Assembly (NCBI RefSeq): GCF_900091725.1
Contig: NZ_FMBW01000006.1
Coordinates: 1-64,000 of the forward strand
Direction of reading: 5' to 3'
DNA length: 64,000 bases
From: Streptomyces sp. DvalAA-43
GTDB lineage: Bacteria; Actinomycetota; Actinomycetes; Streptomycetales; Streptomycetaceae
The translations under genes were made by a program, and so were the position numbers. Each line of letters opens with the position of its first letter. Positions within the stretch are counted from its first letter, which is position 1. Below, piece after piece: positions 35,364 through 43,843 of the stretch. The notes below the pieces were generated by a model. It was not told where the DNA came from and did not search any database. It was given only the letters and a program-made list of their open reading frames with translations.

Positions 35364-36985
35364 CCCTTCCGATGCTCCTTCCCCGCCCCACATCGGTGCG
35401 CACCGACGACGGCGTGTTCCTGCTCGACGCGTCGACCGCGATCACCGCCGCCCCCGAGCTGCGCCCCACGGCCCGCTGGCTGCAGTCGGTCCTGCGGCCC
35501 TCCACCGGCCTGGACCTGCCGCTCCTTCCCGAGGCACGACACACGATCGACCTGAGGCCGGGGAGCGACCTCGGCCCGGAGGCGTACCGGCTCCGGACCA
35601 CCGCCGACGGCGTCGTCATCGAGGCCGGCGGCCCCGCCGGCGCCTTCTACGGATGCCAGAGCCTGCTGCAACTTCTGCCCACCGAGGTCTACCGCCGCTC
35701 CGAGGCGGGCGGGGTGCGGTGGTCGGCGCCCGCCGTGTGCGTCGAGGACGCGCCGCGGTTCGCCTGGCGCGGCACGATGCTGGACGTGGCACGGCACTTC
35801 ATGCCCAAGCACGACGTGCTGCGCTTCCTCGACCTGATGGCCATGCACCGTCTCAACACACTGCATCTGCACCTCACCGACGACCAGGGCTGGCGGGTGG
35901 AGATCCTGCGCCGCCCGAGGCTCACCGAGGTCGGCGCGTGGCGACGCGAATCCCCGCTCGGCGCGTTCCCCGACGCACCGGGGGACGGGCGGCCGCACGG
36001 CGGCTTCTACACCCAGGACGACATCCGCGAGATCGTCGCCTACGCGGCACAGCGGCACATCACCGTCGTCCCCGAGATCGACGTACCCGGGCACTCCCAG
36101 GCCGCGATCGCCGCCTATCCCGAACTGGGCGTCGGCGGCGGGCAGCCGGAGGTGTGGACGCGGTGGGGGGTCAACTCCCGCGTTCTCAACATGGAGGAGT
36201 CGACCGTCGACTTCTACCGCGACGTCCTCGACGAGATCATGGACCTCTTCCCCGGCCCGGTCGTCGCGGTGGGCGGCGACGAGTGCCCCACGACCGAGTG
36301 GAGCCAGGACGCGCGCACCCAGGAGCTGATGCGCGAACGCGGGCTGCGCCACGAGAACGAGCTGCGCTCCTGGTTCGTGCGGCAGCTCGGCTCGCACGTC
36401 ACCTCGCGCGGACGGCGGCTGCTGGGCTGGGACGACCTGCTGGAGGACGAGGTGCCGGAGGGGACCGTCGTCGCCTCGTGGCGCGGCATGACCGGCGCCG
36501 TCACCGCGGCGCGCAGGGGTCTTCAGGTGATCGCGTGCCCGGACGACCAGGTGTACCTCGACTACCGGCAGTCCGACCGGTCCGACGAGCCGATCCCCGT
36601 GGCCGTGCCCATCACGGTGGAGACGGCGTACGGATTCGAGCCGGTGCCGCCCGACCTGACGGACGAGCAGCGCGCACACGTCCTGGGAGGTCAGGCCAAC
36701 ATCTGGACCGAGCACATGGACTCACCGCGGACCGTCGACTACTTCGCATTCCCCCGCCTGTGCGCCGTCGCCGAGGCGCTGTGGAGCACCGGCGAGCGCC
36801 GGTACGAGGAGTTCCGCGTCCGGCTGGACCACCATCTGGCCCGTCTGGACGCCGTCGGTGTCGAGTACCGGCGCGAGTCCGGCCCCCTGCCGTGGCAGAC
36901 CCGACCGGGCATCGAGGGCCGGCCGACGACCCCCGCCGAGCGGGAGTCCTTCATCGATGTGCTCGTGGCCGGCATCACGTCGTAG
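35360..36985 (+). CDS. GH20 beta-N-acetylhexosaminidase, intracellular
   Basis: This 541-residue enzyme starts at the ATG at 35360, overlapping the permease stop as ATGA. There is no signal peptide (MTLPMLLPRPTSVRTD), so it works in the cytoplasm on imported sugar. The GH20b domain spans about 1-125 (EAYRLRTTADGVVIEAGGPA, GAFYGCQSLLQLLP), and the catalytic TIM barrel about 130-500 (FAWRGTMLDVARHFM, LHLHLTDDQGWRVEI, VPEIDVPGHSQAAIAAYP). The catalytic pair D307-E308 is in VGGDECPTTEW, and ILGGQANIW-like VLGGQANIWTEHM closes the site. It removes terminal beta-GlcNAc or GalNAc by substrate-assisted catalysis. Co-transcription with the importer shows its substrate arrives by that route. Confidence 0.93.
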   Translation: MTLPMLLPRPTSVRTDDGVFLLDASTAITAAPELRPTARWLQSVLRPSTGLDLPLLPEARHTIDLRPGSDLGPEAYRLRTTADGVVIEAGGPAGAFYGCQSLLQLLPTEVYRRSEAGGVRWSAPAVCVEDAPRFAWRGTMLDVARHFMPKHDVLRFLDLMAMHRLNTLHLHLTDDQGWRVEILRRPRLTEVGAWRRESPLGAFPDAPGDGRPHGGFYTQDDIREIVAYAAQRHITVVPEIDVPGHSQAAIAAYPELGVGGGQPEVWTRWGVNSRVLNMEESTVDFYRDVLDEIMDLFPGPVVAVGGDECPTTEWSQDARTQELMRERGLRHENELRSWFVRQLGSHVTSRGRRLLGWDDLLEDEVPEGTVVASWRGMTGAVTAARRGLQVIACPDDQVYLDYRQSDRSDEPIPVAVPITVETAYGFEPVPPDLTDEQRAHVLGGQANIWTEHMDSPRTVDYFAFPRLCAVAEALWSTGERRYEEFRVRLDHHLARLDAVGVEYRRESGPLPWQTRPGIEGRPTTPAERESFIDVLVAGITS

Positions 36986-37022
36986 GAGGCACGCTCGCGT
37001 CGTCGCCGAATCGCGGCGGTGA

Positions 37023-37081
37023 GGGAACGAGTCCGGGAGGCGGCCGTGTGGGGCCGGGGCCGGTCACGCGGACTCGTTCCC
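37023..37081. terminator. Bidirectional hairpin between convergent genes
   Basis: GGGAACGAGTCCG (37023-37035) is exactly inverted at 37069-37081, with a 33-base loop that is itself GC-rich. It lies between the stops of the GH20 gene (plus) and the dehydrogenase (minus), so it can serve both directions. Confidence 0.65.
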
Positions 37082-37156
37082 GAACCCGGGGAACGGGACG
37101 GCGAACGAGGTCGCGCCCTCGGCAGGACGAGGGCGGCCGGTTCGGGCCATTGCCGG

Positions 37157-38101
37157 TCAGGCACGCGGTGACAGGCCGTCGTCCACGGGGACATCCTGGG
37201 CCTCCAGCGTGACGCCGGAGTTCCTGGCCTGCTCAAGGATCAGCGCGGCGAAATCCTCCTCGACGTGCCCTGCGCCGATGGCACTCGCGACGAGCTGAGC
37301 GGTGGTGGCGGCGAGCGGCATCGGGACCTCCAGTTCGCGGGCCGCGGACAGCCCCAGGTCGAAGTCCTTGCGCAGCAGCGGCATGGTGAACGTAGGCTGG
37401 AAGTCGAGGTTCACCAGCGCGGGCGACTTGTAGCGGGTGTAGACCGAACCCATCACGGAGTCGTTGAGGAATTCCAGGAAGGCGGCACGGCTGACACCGC
37501 CCTTCTCCGCGAGAACGGTGATCTCGGCGAGCGACTGGGTGACGACACCGAGGAAGACATTGTGCGCGATCTTGACGAGACGGGCGACTTCGTCCTCGCC
37601 GACATAGGTCACCCCGCGCCCCAGCAGCGCCAGCAACGGCTCGACCCGGTCGAACACCTCGCGCGAGCCGGAGGCCGCGACGGTCAACTTGCCTGCGGCG
37701 ACCACTTTCGGGTTTCCGCTCACCGGGGCCGCCAGGAAGCCGGTCCCACGCTTCGCCGCGGCCTTCCGGACCAGCGCGGACGTCTGCGTGGACACCGTGG
37801 AACTGTCGACCAGTACACCCGGCGCAGCGTTCGGCGAGGTCAGTACGCCGCCAGGGCCCGTGGTGACCGTTTCCAGGTCGGACGAGGCGGAGACCATGGT
37901 GAAGACGACATCCCGGTCGGCCAGATCGGCCGGCCGGTCGACGATCGCGGCTCCCCGCTCAGCCAGCGGTTCGGCCTTGGCACGGGTCCTGTTGAAGACA
38001 GCTACGTCGTGCCCCGCGTCCAGCAGCCGAGCGGCGAGCCGGAAACCCATGCGGCCGGTCCCGATCCAGCCGACGCGCGGGCGTTCCTGGGCTGTATGCA
38101 T
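37157..38101 (-). CDS. NAD(P)-dependent beta-hydroxyacid dehydrogenase family protein
   Basis: The protein has 314 residues from the ATG at 38101; a GTG directly before it (38104) is possible. The Rossmann motif is VGWIGTGRMGFRLAARL, then VFNRTRAKAEPLAERGA, VDSSTVSTQTSALVRKAAA and FLAAPVSGNPKVVAAGKLTV. The family's catalytic Lys is in LVKIAHNVFLG. The C-terminal helical domain contains TMPLLRKDFDLGLSAARELE. This is the 3-hydroxyisobutyrate/tartronate-semialdehyde reductase superfamily, which also includes imine reductases; the substrate is not predictable. A fragment of IS256 sits upstream. Confidence 0.88.
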   Translation of the reverse strand: MHTAQERPRVGWIGTGRMGFRLAARLLDAGHDVAVFNRTRAKAEPLAERGAAIVDRPADLADRDVVFTMVSASSDLETVTTGPGGVLTSPNAAPGVLVDSSTVSTQTSALVRKAAAKRGTGFLAAPVSGNPKVVAAGKLTVAASGSREVFDRVEPLLALLGRGVTYVGEDEVARLVKIAHNVFLGVVTQSLAEITVLAEKGGVSRAAFLEFLNDSVMGSVYTRYKSPALVNLDFQPTFTMPLLRKDFDLGLSAARELEVPMPLAATTAQLVASAIGAGHVEEDFAALILEQARNSGVTLEAQDVPVDDGLSPRA

Positions 38102-38264
38102 CACTTGTGTACCTCGATCCTGGAAGACGGCTCGACCTGTGCGGCCCTGCAGCTCACCGACTGGACCGCGGCATACGACCTACAAGGGGCCGACACGCGA
38201 CGGCCCCTGCACCAGCTTGCACGACCATCCCACTCCGCCTGGGGCGGTGTGGCCGCAAACCTGC

Positions 38265-38380
38265 TGGACCACACCCGTATGCGAGCACTTCGGAAGGCTG
38301 TCCCACACGTTTGCGATCTTGTTGTGCACCCAGCACCTCTGATGGCGAGTTGCGGGGGAACACCTCGTTGATCGCGTTCC
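38265..38380 (-). pseudogene. IS256 transposase fragment (middle part)
   Basis: On the minus strand two overlapping frames together read VFPAT/NEVFP then QRCWVHNKIANVWDSLPKCS. This matches the E...QRCWVHKIANVLD.LPKS block of IS256 transposases. Only about 35 residues survive. Confidence 0.7.
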
Positions 38381-38478
38381 CCGGGTAGCCGGGTGCTCAC
38401 CGAGTACAGGCTCTCGGACCCGCGGCTCCGACCAGCCTGCCAACGTCCGCCGCTGAATGGCACACGCGGCAGACGAAG

Positions 38479-39117
38479 TCAGCCTGTGCCACCGGCATCG
38501 CGCAAGGGCGCCTGGTCCGGGCGGGCGCGAAGCCCGTCGAGAATGATCGCCAGATATCGGCGCCACATCTCACCGGGGCGTTCGGTGGACAGATCCATGA
38601 CGGCGTCGATCATCGCGGCGATGGGAACGACGTCGGCCCCCGTGACGCCGTCGCGCAACACTCCCTGGGCGTGTGCCCGAGCCACCAACCGCTCGCAACG
38701 CGAGGCGATCTCCCCCCGAGCGCGGGCCAGTCCAGTGCCCTCAAGGGTCCCGTGGCGCATCAACTCGCGCAGCCCGCGGTTGTACGTGGCCCGCTCCAGC
38801 GACTTCTCCAGGAAGCCGGCCAGAGCGGCGAACGCGTCGCCCTCGGCCAGTGCCTCCTGTGCCATCGCCGCGATCTCGTCGAGTTCTTCGGCGAAGACGG
38901 CCTCTGCGAGCGCCTGTTTGTCGGGGTACCTGCGGTAGACGGTGCCGACCCCGAGCCCGGCGTGGTGCGCGACATCATTGAGCGTGGCCTGGAGCCCCCG
39001 TGCGGCGAAGACTTCGCGCCCGGCCCGGAGGATGCGCCGTCTGTTGAGTTCGGCATCCCGCCTGAGCGGACGTGGCTTCGCGGCATCGGGCCCCTCGTCC
39101 ACCCTCCGCGTGTCCAT
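38479..39117 (-). CDS. TetR/AcrR family regulator
   Basis: This 212-residue regulator starts at the ATG at 39117, preceded by GGAAGGAG. The HTH at about 20-68 is clear: AELNRRRILRAGREVFAARG, LNDVAHHAGLGVGTVYRRYP and DKQALAEAVFAEELDEIAAM. The C-terminal ligand-binding region (about 85-200) includes GVLRDGVTGADVVPIAAMID, as in the TetR_C_29/SetR-like group. It is divergent from an SDR gene, with two palindromes in the intergenic region, so it very likely represses both genes until a small ligand, perhaps the SDR substrate, binds. Confidence 0.9.
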   Translation of the reverse strand: MDTRRVDEGPDAAKPRPLRRDAELNRRRILRAGREVFAARGLQATLNDVAHHAGLGVGTVYRRYPDKQALAEAVFAEELDEIAAMAQEALAEGDAFAALAGFLEKSLERATYNRGLRELMRHGTLEGTGLARARGEIASRCERLVARAHAQGVLRDGVTGADVVPIAAMIDAVMDLSTERPGEMWRRYLAIILDGLRARPDQAPLRDAGGTG

Positions 39118-39150
39118 GGACGACTCCTTCCACTGATCTACCGAATCACA

Positions 39151-39210
39151 ACCGGATACACCATATCCGGTTCGTGGTACGGTCCGACCTAAGCGGATAA
39201 CTGCTATCCG
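39151..39210. promoter_or_regulatory. Two palindromic TetR operators
   Basis: CGGATA-N5-TATCCG occurs twice in the TetR/SDR gap, at 39153-39169 (extending to 8-bp arms ACCGGATA/TATCCGGT at 39151-39171) and at 39194-39210, with centres 41 bases apart, about four helix turns. Arms and spacer length are identical. This is a textbook arrangement for two TetR dimers covering divergent promoters. Confidence 0.85.
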
Positions 39211-39239
39211 GATAGTTCGCAGGGGGAGGAACGTCAAGG

Positions 39240-40082
39240 ATGCAGACCGTGGTCATCACCGGAGGAACCGACGGGCTCGGCAGAGGACTCGCCGTGCATT
39301 ATCTGCGCCAAGGAGCCCGCGTGGTCGCCGTGGGCAGTACGCCTGCGAAGGGGAAGGCTCTGCTGGCGGAGGCGGCAGCCGTCTCGGCAGCGGACCGCGC
39401 TGTCTTCCTGCGGGCCGACCTGACCTCGGTGGCCGCGGCCAAGGAACTCGTCACGGCCATCGAGAGCACCTGCCCCTCGGTGGACAAACTCGTCCTGTGC
39501 GCCCAGCGGTACCGGCTCTTCGGCCCGCGCACCGTCACCTCCGAAGGGTTCGAGCACAGCTTCGCCCTCGCGTACCTGAGCCGGTACGTCCTCAGCCACG
39601 GCCTGCGAAAGGTGCTGGAGTCCGCGCCGCGGCCGGTCATCATGAACGTCGGCACCCCAGGCACCCCCCTGGGCCGGATCCACTGGAACGACCCGCAATT
39701 GGCACACGGCTACAGCGGTACCAAGGCCACGCTGCAGTCCTTCCGCGCCAACGATCTGCTCGGCGTGGCCTTCGCTGCGCTGTACGCCGACTCCCCGGTG
39801 AGCCACGTCGGCTACAACCCCGGCGTGGTGTCGACCGACATGCCCAACCACCTCCCGGCTCCGCTGCGCGTTCTCACCAAGGCCGCGTTCGCCCTGTTCG
39901 CCACCTCCGTGACGAAGGCCGTCGCCCCGATGGTCCGGCTCCTGGACGAGCCGCCGGGCGAACGCTGCACCGCCTACCGCGCATCGCGCCGGCTTCCCCT
40001 CAAGGGACCGGCATTCGACCTGGATGCCGCGCTGCGCCTGCACCACCTCACACAAGAGCTGGTGATAGGTGTGAAGCCATAG
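39240..40082 (+). CDS. Short-chain dehydrogenase, retinol-dehydrogenase-like
   Basis: The 280-residue protein starts at the ATG at 39240, with GGGGGAGGA upstream. The nucleotide motif is VITGGTDGLGRGLAVHYLR (about 4-22) and catalytic Tyr-Lys are in GYSGTKATLQSF (about 158-169). The usual NNAG is replaced by VLCAQRYRL and the catalytic Ser region reads IMNVGTPGTPLGR, so the active site is atypical, as in the WWOX/retinol-dehydrogenase-like SDR branch. DPQLAHGYSGTKA and VSHVGYNPGVVSTDM follow that branch's pattern. It is controlled by the divergent TetR via twin operators. The substrate is unknown; a lipophilic alcohol or ketone is plausible. Confidence 0.82.
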   Translation: MQTVVITGGTDGLGRGLAVHYLRQGARVVAVGSTPAKGKALLAEAAAVSAADRAVFLRADLTSVAAAKELVTAIESTCPSVDKLVLCAQRYRLFGPRTVTSEGFEHSFALAYLSRYVLSHGLRKVLESAPRPVIMNVGTPGTPLGRIHWNDPQLAHGYSGTKATLQSFRANDLLGVAFAALYADSPVSHVGYNPGVVSTDMPNHLPAPLRVLTKAAFALFATSVTKAVAPMVRLLDEPPGERCTAYRASRRLPLKGPAFDLDAALRLHHLTQELVIGVKP

Positions 40083-40275
40083 CCATGACGGAATCGACGG
40101 GTTTCTCATTTCTCCGCTGCAATGCGAGTTCTCCGAGGGCCGCCCTCATGCTGGGCAGGCTGGCGCTGCCCTCCGCGTCGAACGGTATGCCGCGCGCTCA
40201 CGGGCCATTCAGGGATGACGAAGGCCGATCCTGTCGACGCGGGTGGGTGTCAGAGGCCACTCATAGAATCCGGCC

Positions 40276-41298
40276 ATGAGTGATCCCGTGAACCGATCCC
40301 TTGCTGCCGCTGCCGCTGTGAGCGCCGCCCAGGCCGCTGATGCTTCGCGACTGGCCCCCAAGGTAAGCGCCTCGATCGAGAGCGGCGCGGACAAGTCAGC
40401 CCGCGATGAGGGCGGTTGTACCCCACTCCACGATGCGGTCCGGACCCAGCGAGGCAGCGAGGATGTGCCACCGGCCGCGGTCGTGCCGGCCCGCTTCGGG
40501 CATCCGCCGATGAAGGCAGGGCCGTTGCCCATCGACATGGTGGCCGCGCGTCGGGTCGTCGCGGCAAGACAGGTCAGAATGTCCGAAGCCCGCGCAGCCG
40601 CCGGAGTCCCCGACGAGAGTGAATGGTTGACGGAACTCGTACGGCCGGAATTCAAGAGCTTCGAGGATTTCGTCTCCGGACCGCGCTGCCATGACGATCC
40701 CGATCGACTCCCTTTGATCCCGGGACTGTGCGCGGAGATACTCGGCGATGACGTCGGCACGGAACGTGCTCTGACCGGTGATCAGGATTTGGATGTCCCG
40801 TTCTTCCATCACGGGGACCTCGTGGTGGATGGAAATCTGGATGTGGCGGCCGAATTCGTGGTCACCGGATCATTAAGAGTCAGCGGCATTCTGGCCGACA
40901 GTGGTCCTGACTCCGTTGTCGCGATCGGCGGTGATGTGCGGGCCCGCGCGGTGCACACCGACGGAGCGATGTCCGTCGGTGGTGATATCGAGGCCGAAGT
41001 CGTTTACGGCTACTATCACTATCGGATGCTCCGCGCGGGCACCATCCGTGCCCGACTGGTCATCGACGACGAGCACCACACGGACGCGGTAGTACAAGCG
41101 AATACGTACTTCGACGCCGATCACTATCAGCAGGGATATGGAAAAGGTGTGCAGGAGGTACTGAGGGAACTACTCGTCGACGAGGTATTCGCCAACGACG
41201 AGGACGAGGAGGAGGAACACCTTTACCGGGAACTCCTCTTCGAACGCCTGCGCAAGGGAGAACCGGTCTTCCGCACGATCCCTGCCGCAGCCAACTGA
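40276..41298 (+). CDS. Ankyrin-like / bactofilin-like beta-solenoid protein
   Basis: This protein of 340 residues starts at the ATG at 40276. An N-terminal Ala-rich helix is followed by one ankyrin-like motif (GADKSARDEGGCTPLHDAVR, about 37-56). The middle (about 90-160) is helical. From about 175 to 262 a repetitive beta region, FHHGDLVVDGNLDVAAEFVV, TGSLRVSGILAD, VVAIGGDVRARAVHT and MSVGGDIEAEVVYGYYHY, has the strand-turn rhythm of polymer-forming bactofilins or other beta-solenoids. The C-terminus is strongly acidic (VFANDEDEEEEHLY). There is no signal peptide. I know uncharacterised actinobacterial proteins with this DLVVDGNL pattern but no defined function. Confidence 0.65.
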   Translation: MSDPVNRSLAAAAAVSAAQAADASRLAPKVSASIESGADKSARDEGGCTPLHDAVRTQRGSEDVPPAAVVPARFGHPPMKAGPLPIDMVAARRVVAARQVRMSEARAAAGVPDESEWLTELVRPEFKSFEDFVSGPRCHDDPDRLPLIPGLCAEILGDDVGTERALTGDQDLDVPFFHHGDLVVDGNLDVAAEFVVTGSLRVSGILADSGPDSVVAIGGDVRARAVHTDGAMSVGGDIEAEVVYGYYHYRMLRAGTIRARLVIDDEHHTDAVVQANTYFDADHYQQGYGKGVQEVLRELLVDEVFANDEDEEEEHLYRELLFERLRKGEPVFRTIPAAAN

Positions 41299-41808
41299 AA
41301 GTCCTGCCTACACCATGCCCCGAGCGCACGGATCCGCCGCGTCCGAGAAGAACACGGCATACTGCCGAAGCATTCGACAGAACCGGAGTCGTGCCCGATT
41401 GGCTCTCCCGGTTCGTCAGCGCGGTGGCGGAAGCAACGTCGTCATCCGATTGCCAACGGCCGGTGCGGAGCTGCTGCTGAGTCAAGTCTTCGCGGTACGC
41501 GTCAGGACCCGGCACAGTGTGGCGCCCAGTAAATTCGACAGAGTCTCTTGTCTCTGGCTCCGGACAGTTGGACAGGCAAAATCCATGTAGGTGTGCTGGA
41601 TCGGGCAGATGAGCACAGGCGGCAGCTCCGGGTCGGCCAGGGCCACGGGTGTTCGCCAGCAGAATCACGAAGGCACCAAATGCAGGCCGCGCCCGCCCAG
41701 ATACAGATCCCGGTCAACCGGGTAGGGCGCGTGTAGGACGGGAGACCGCCACTGCGCAACCGACCGTAACGAGCGCAGCAGGCCGTGCACACCGCCTTCG
41801 AGTAGCGC
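41299..41808. other. Gene-free stretch
   Basis: In these 510 bases only short frames are present. The last 60 bases probably held the front part of the MFS gene before it decayed. Confidence 0.35.
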
Positions 41809-42308
41809 CTGCATACACCTACATCGCGAAGTTCTTGCGCGACGTGAGTGGGTTTCCCCCGACCACGGTCACCGCCTTGCTCGTGGGGTTCGGTGTTGCG
41901 TGCCTGGCCGGGGTGAGTATCACCGGGACGTTGCTGGACCGCTTTCCGTATGCCGCGCTGACCACTGCCGTGGCCACGCAAGCAGTGGGCATGCTGGGCC
42001 TGTACGCGGCCGGGACCGACACGGTGGCGGCGGTGGTGTTCCTGGTGCTGATGGGCGGGGCACTCGGGCCGGTGTTCATGACCACCCAGAACGCCATGCT
42101 GCTCTGCGCGCCGGGCCGCACCGATATCGCACTCGCGGCCAGCTCCGGTTTCTACAATGCCGGTATCGCGGCGGGCGCCGCGCTCGGGGGACTGATCCTG
42201 CCACTCGCCGACGTACGCGGCACCTTCCTCACGGGTGGGCTGCTGACCCTCGGGGCATGCGCGGTGCTGCTCGGTGGGTGGCTGCTGTCCAGGCGGGCCC
42301 AAGAGTAG
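41809..42308 (+). pseudogene. MFS transporter, C-terminal half only
   Basis: The frame contains about 165 residues of a drug/sugar MFS exporter: YTYIAKFLRDVSGFPPTTVT, then five membrane helices (LLVGFGVACLAGVSITGTLL, AVGMLGLYAAGTDTVAAVVF, LVLMGGALGPVFMTTQNAML, GFYNAGIAAGAALGGLILPL, GGLLTLGACAVLLGGWLLSR). An intact member has twelve helices and about 400 residues; the first half is absent and the upstream translation is unrelated. It is a remnant, although the remaining part is undamaged. Confidence 0.75.
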
Positions 42309-42583
42309 GAGAAGGAAGGGGAGTGGCGCCGACGTCGATCGGGCTGCTCCCCGGGCCGCCGTCGCCGTCGAAGCCGGCCGCCCGCGCAGCCACGACCCGG
42401 GCCACCGGAAATCAGCGGCCCGCACGCGTAGCCCCATCAGCACGGCGCGACGCGAGTGAGCGCGTGACCCCCCGTATCACCGGCAAGAGCGCTCAGCTCA
42501 GGACAGTTCGGGCGGTCATGGCTGTGTCCTGTGGATCTTGACCGCCTGGTGGTCGCACTCCGAGGAAGCGCACCGTTTCCTCC

Positions 42584-43843
42584 TCACTCCACCGCGAGGC
42601 CACCCCGGCCCCCTGATGCGGCGGGCGACGGCGGGTAGTCATCGACGGTCACGGAGTTGTAGAGGCGCGCGCTCCTGGTGGTGAGGCGAACGAGGGCACG
42701 GCTGGGGCCCGCAGGCAGGGAGGAGATCAGGCGTGCGCCCTGCGCCAGTCCCCACACACCGAGGCGGGATGTGGGGATCAGAGTCTTCGCCGCGCTCAGC
42801 GCGACCGCGCGGCTGCCGTGCACATGCTCCGCCATCACGCGCTAGTAGGCGGGGAAGGCGCGCTCGTGGTCGCCGCCCGCTCGTGCCAGCTCTCCGGCGA
42901 GGACGTACGCGCCGACGACGGCCAGGCTGGTGCTGCCGCCTACGGCCGGACCGGGGCAGTAGCCCGCGTCGCCGACGAGCGTCACCCTGCCCTGCGACCA
43001 GGTGTCCATGTGGAGCTGGGTGATCGAATCGAAGTAGAACGCCGGGGTGCGGTCGAGCTCGTCCAGCCAGCGGTCCACCTGGGTGTGCATACCGGCGAAC
43101 GCACCGCGCAGCAGCTCCTTCTGCCGGGGCACGTCGCGGTGGTGGTAGTCGAGCTCGCGCTCGCTCCGGAACAGGAACAGCGCCCGCGCGTCGCCGAGGT
43201 GCCGCGCGCCGTACATGCCGGCGGTGCGACCGACGCCGACGTGGATGACGAGCTCGCCGTCGAGGCCGGAGAAGTTCGGCAGGGTCAGCACCCCGAGGTA
43301 GGCCCCGATGAAGGAGTTGAGGCGGGACTCCTCGTCGAAGACGAGGCGGCGCACGTTGGAGTGCAGCCCGTCCGCGCCGACGACGAGATCGAAGCGGCGC
43401 GGCGCGGCGTTCTCGAACCGCACCTCTCCGTCGGGCGAGATCGCGGTGATCGAGTCGCCGAAGACGTACTCGACGTCGTCGCGTGCGGCGTCGCAGTAGA
43501 TCTCGCTCAGGTCGTCGCGCATGATCTCCACGTGCCGGTCGGAGGCGGCGCCGAAGACCTTGGCGAGGTCCGCCCGAACGGGACGCCGTGAGCCCTCCCG
43601 GTAGACGGTCATTCGGTTCGTGCCCGTGGCCCGCTCCTCGATACGCGGGAGCACACCCATTTTCTCCGAGATGTTCATCGCGGGCCGGAACAGGTCGACC
43701 GCGTGGCCGCCGGTCCTGCGCAGAGCCGGCGCGCGTTCGACAACGGTGAAGGAAAAGCCGTGCCTGGTGAGCCAGTGGGCCAGAACCGGACCGGCGATGC
43801 TTGCGCCGGAGACGAGAACTCGCCGGGCACCCTTCGTTCTCAT
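42584..43843 (-). pseudogene. FAD-dependent monooxygenase split by an in-frame TAG
   Basis: The ATG at 43843 starts a PHBH-type flavin monooxygenase: RVLVSGASIAGPVLAHWLTR (FAD-binding), FDLVVGADGLHSNVRRLVF (DG motif), and RVTLVGDAGYCPGPAVGGST (second FAD motif). A TAG at 42842-42844 ends the frame after 333 residues, but the same frame continues as RVMAEHVHGSRAVALSAAKT and LIPTSRLGVWGLAQ to the stop at 42584. Related proteins read ...AY-E-R.M at this point, so GAG to TAG is likely. The lost tail is about 85 residues; the FAD and catalytic regions are complete. GTG and ATG codons directly after the TAG could restart translation. The upstream gene's stop abuts this ATG. Confidence 0.8.
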
